This document shows positions 63,166-64,000 of a DNA stretch of 64,000 nucleotides, piece after piece. Each line of letters starts with the position of its first letter. The stretch's first letter is position 1. Source of the stretch: Cricetomys ansorgei (taxonomy: Eukaryota; Chordata; Mammalia; Rodentia; Nesomyidae); assembly GCA_026225945.1 (NCBI GenBank), contig JAMJFZ010003581.1:4016001-4080000 (forward strand), written 5' to 3'. Position numbers and translations under genes: made by a program. The notes below the pieces were generated by a model that saw nothing but the letters and a program-made list of their open reading frames with translations, was not told the DNA's origin and searched no databases.

Positions 63166-64000
63166 TGTTGTGCTGTGTGCTGTGTGTGTGTGTACTGTGT
63201 GTGTGTGCTATGTGTGTGTGTGCTGTGTGTGTACTGTGTGTGTGTGCTATGTGTGCTGTGTATGTGTGTGTGCTGTGTGTGTACTGTGTGTGTGTGCTAT
63301 GTGTGCTGTGTATGTGTATGTGCTGTGTGTGTGCTGTGTGTGTGTGCTATGTGTGTGTGTGCTGTGTGTGTACTGTGTGTGTGTGTGCTGTGTGTGTACT
63401 GTGTGTGCTGTGTGTGTGTGCTGTGTGTGTGTGCTATGTGTGCTGTGTATGTGTGTGTGCTGTGTGTGTACTGTGTGTGTGTGCTATGTGTGTGTGTGTG
63501 CTGTGTGTGTACTGTGTGTGTGTGCTGTGTGTGTGTGCTATGTGTGTACTGTGTTGTGTGTGTGTGTGCTGTGTGTGTGTGCTGTGTGTACTGTGTGTGT
63601 ATGTGTGTGTGTGTGTGTGTACTGTGTGTGCTGTGTGTGTACTGTGTGTGTGTATGTGTGTGTGTATGTGTGTGTACTGTGTGTGCTGTGTGTGTGTGTA
63701 CTGTGTGTGTACTGTGTGTGCTGTGTGTGTGTGCTGTGTGTGTGTGTGCTGTGTGTGTACTGTGTGTGCTGTGTGTGTGTGTGCTGTGTGTGTGTGCGCT
63801 GTGTGTGTGTGCTATGTGTGCTCTGTGTGTGTGTGTGTGTGTGTGTGTGCTGTGTGTGTACTGTGTGTGTGTGTATGCTGTGTGTGTACTGTGTGTGTGT
63901 GTGTGTGTGTGCTGTGTGTGTGTGTTGCGTGTGTGTGCTGTGTGTGTACTGTGTGTGCTGTGTGTGTGTGCTGTGTGTGTGTGCTGTGTGTGTACTGTGT
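63166..64000 (+). repeat. TG-rich minisatellite/satellite reaching the window edge
   Basis: At least 835 bases of alternating pyrimidine-purine sequence: TGTGTGTG interrupted by GTACTGTG, GCTGTG and GCTATG at fairly regular 10-24 base spacing, such as CTGTGTGTGTACTGTGTGTG. It lies 5' of the first Adgrf1 exon in the window and continues past its end. Confidence 0.97.

Noticed and set aside
1..64000. CRISPR arrays, operons, phage or other prokaryotic systems.
   Set aside because: SINE/LINE/LTR content, introns and a vertebrate receptor gene show nuclear mammalian DNA. The regular repeats are microsatellites without spacer structure.

Overview
The window is mammalian nuclear DNA from a muroid rodent. 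This rests on dense B1, B2, B3/B4-like and ID-like SINEs on both strands, rodent L1 (Lx-type) 3' ends, MaLR-type LTRs and very many long CA/TG, CT and GGAA microsatellites. The species cannot be fixed from sequence alone. No recognisably mouse-specific young element was seen, so a cricetid (hamster, vole, deer mouse) is as likely as a murine. No bacterial, phage or CRISPR feature is present, and most open frames are chance or repeat-derived.

Only one protein-coding gene is supported: Adgrf1 (adhesion G-protein-coupled receptor F1, GPR110), on the minus strand. Thirteen coding exons were located by conserved peptides, splice sites and reading phase. From 5' to 3' they run from 62765 to the stop codon at 35247. 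The signal-peptide exon and promoter lie beyond the right edge, past a TG-rich satellite (63166-64000). The exons encode the N-terminal region, a cysteine-rich segment, the SEA domain, a second cysteine-bearing segment, the GAIN domain with its GPS cleavage motif, the seven-helix domain and the cytoplasmic tail. Together they give 886 codons once one extra base is discounted; with a normal signal-peptide exon this would be close to the ~910-residue human protein. Every intron phase is consistent.

The main anomaly is in the large GAIN/7TM exon (43197-44571). A run of four G on the plus strand (44447-44450, CCCC on the coding strand) carries one base more than the reading frame allows. The literal frame reaches a stop at 44419-44421, before the GPS and all transmembrane helices. 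Everything downstream is intact in the shifted frame. This looks like a recent single-base lesion, a polymorphism or an assembly error rather than an old pseudogene.

The left 35 kb is the 3' flank of Adgrf1, where Adgrf5 is expected next in mouse and human. I found no exon there. It holds SINEs, a degenerate L1 ORF2/3' end (about 9265-11690) interrupted by a SINE and a GGAA expansion, a second L1 3' piece split by a B1, an ERV1-like solo LTR (about 30000-30530), MaLR LTRs and an LTR-like block with a degenerate tandem repeat (23575-23740). Three copies of one LTR family lie in and next to Adgrf1 (32745-33049, 36282-36602, 40892-41219). The last has clear flanking direct repeats, and the middle one lies in sense orientation in the final coding intron with a polyadenylation hexamer.
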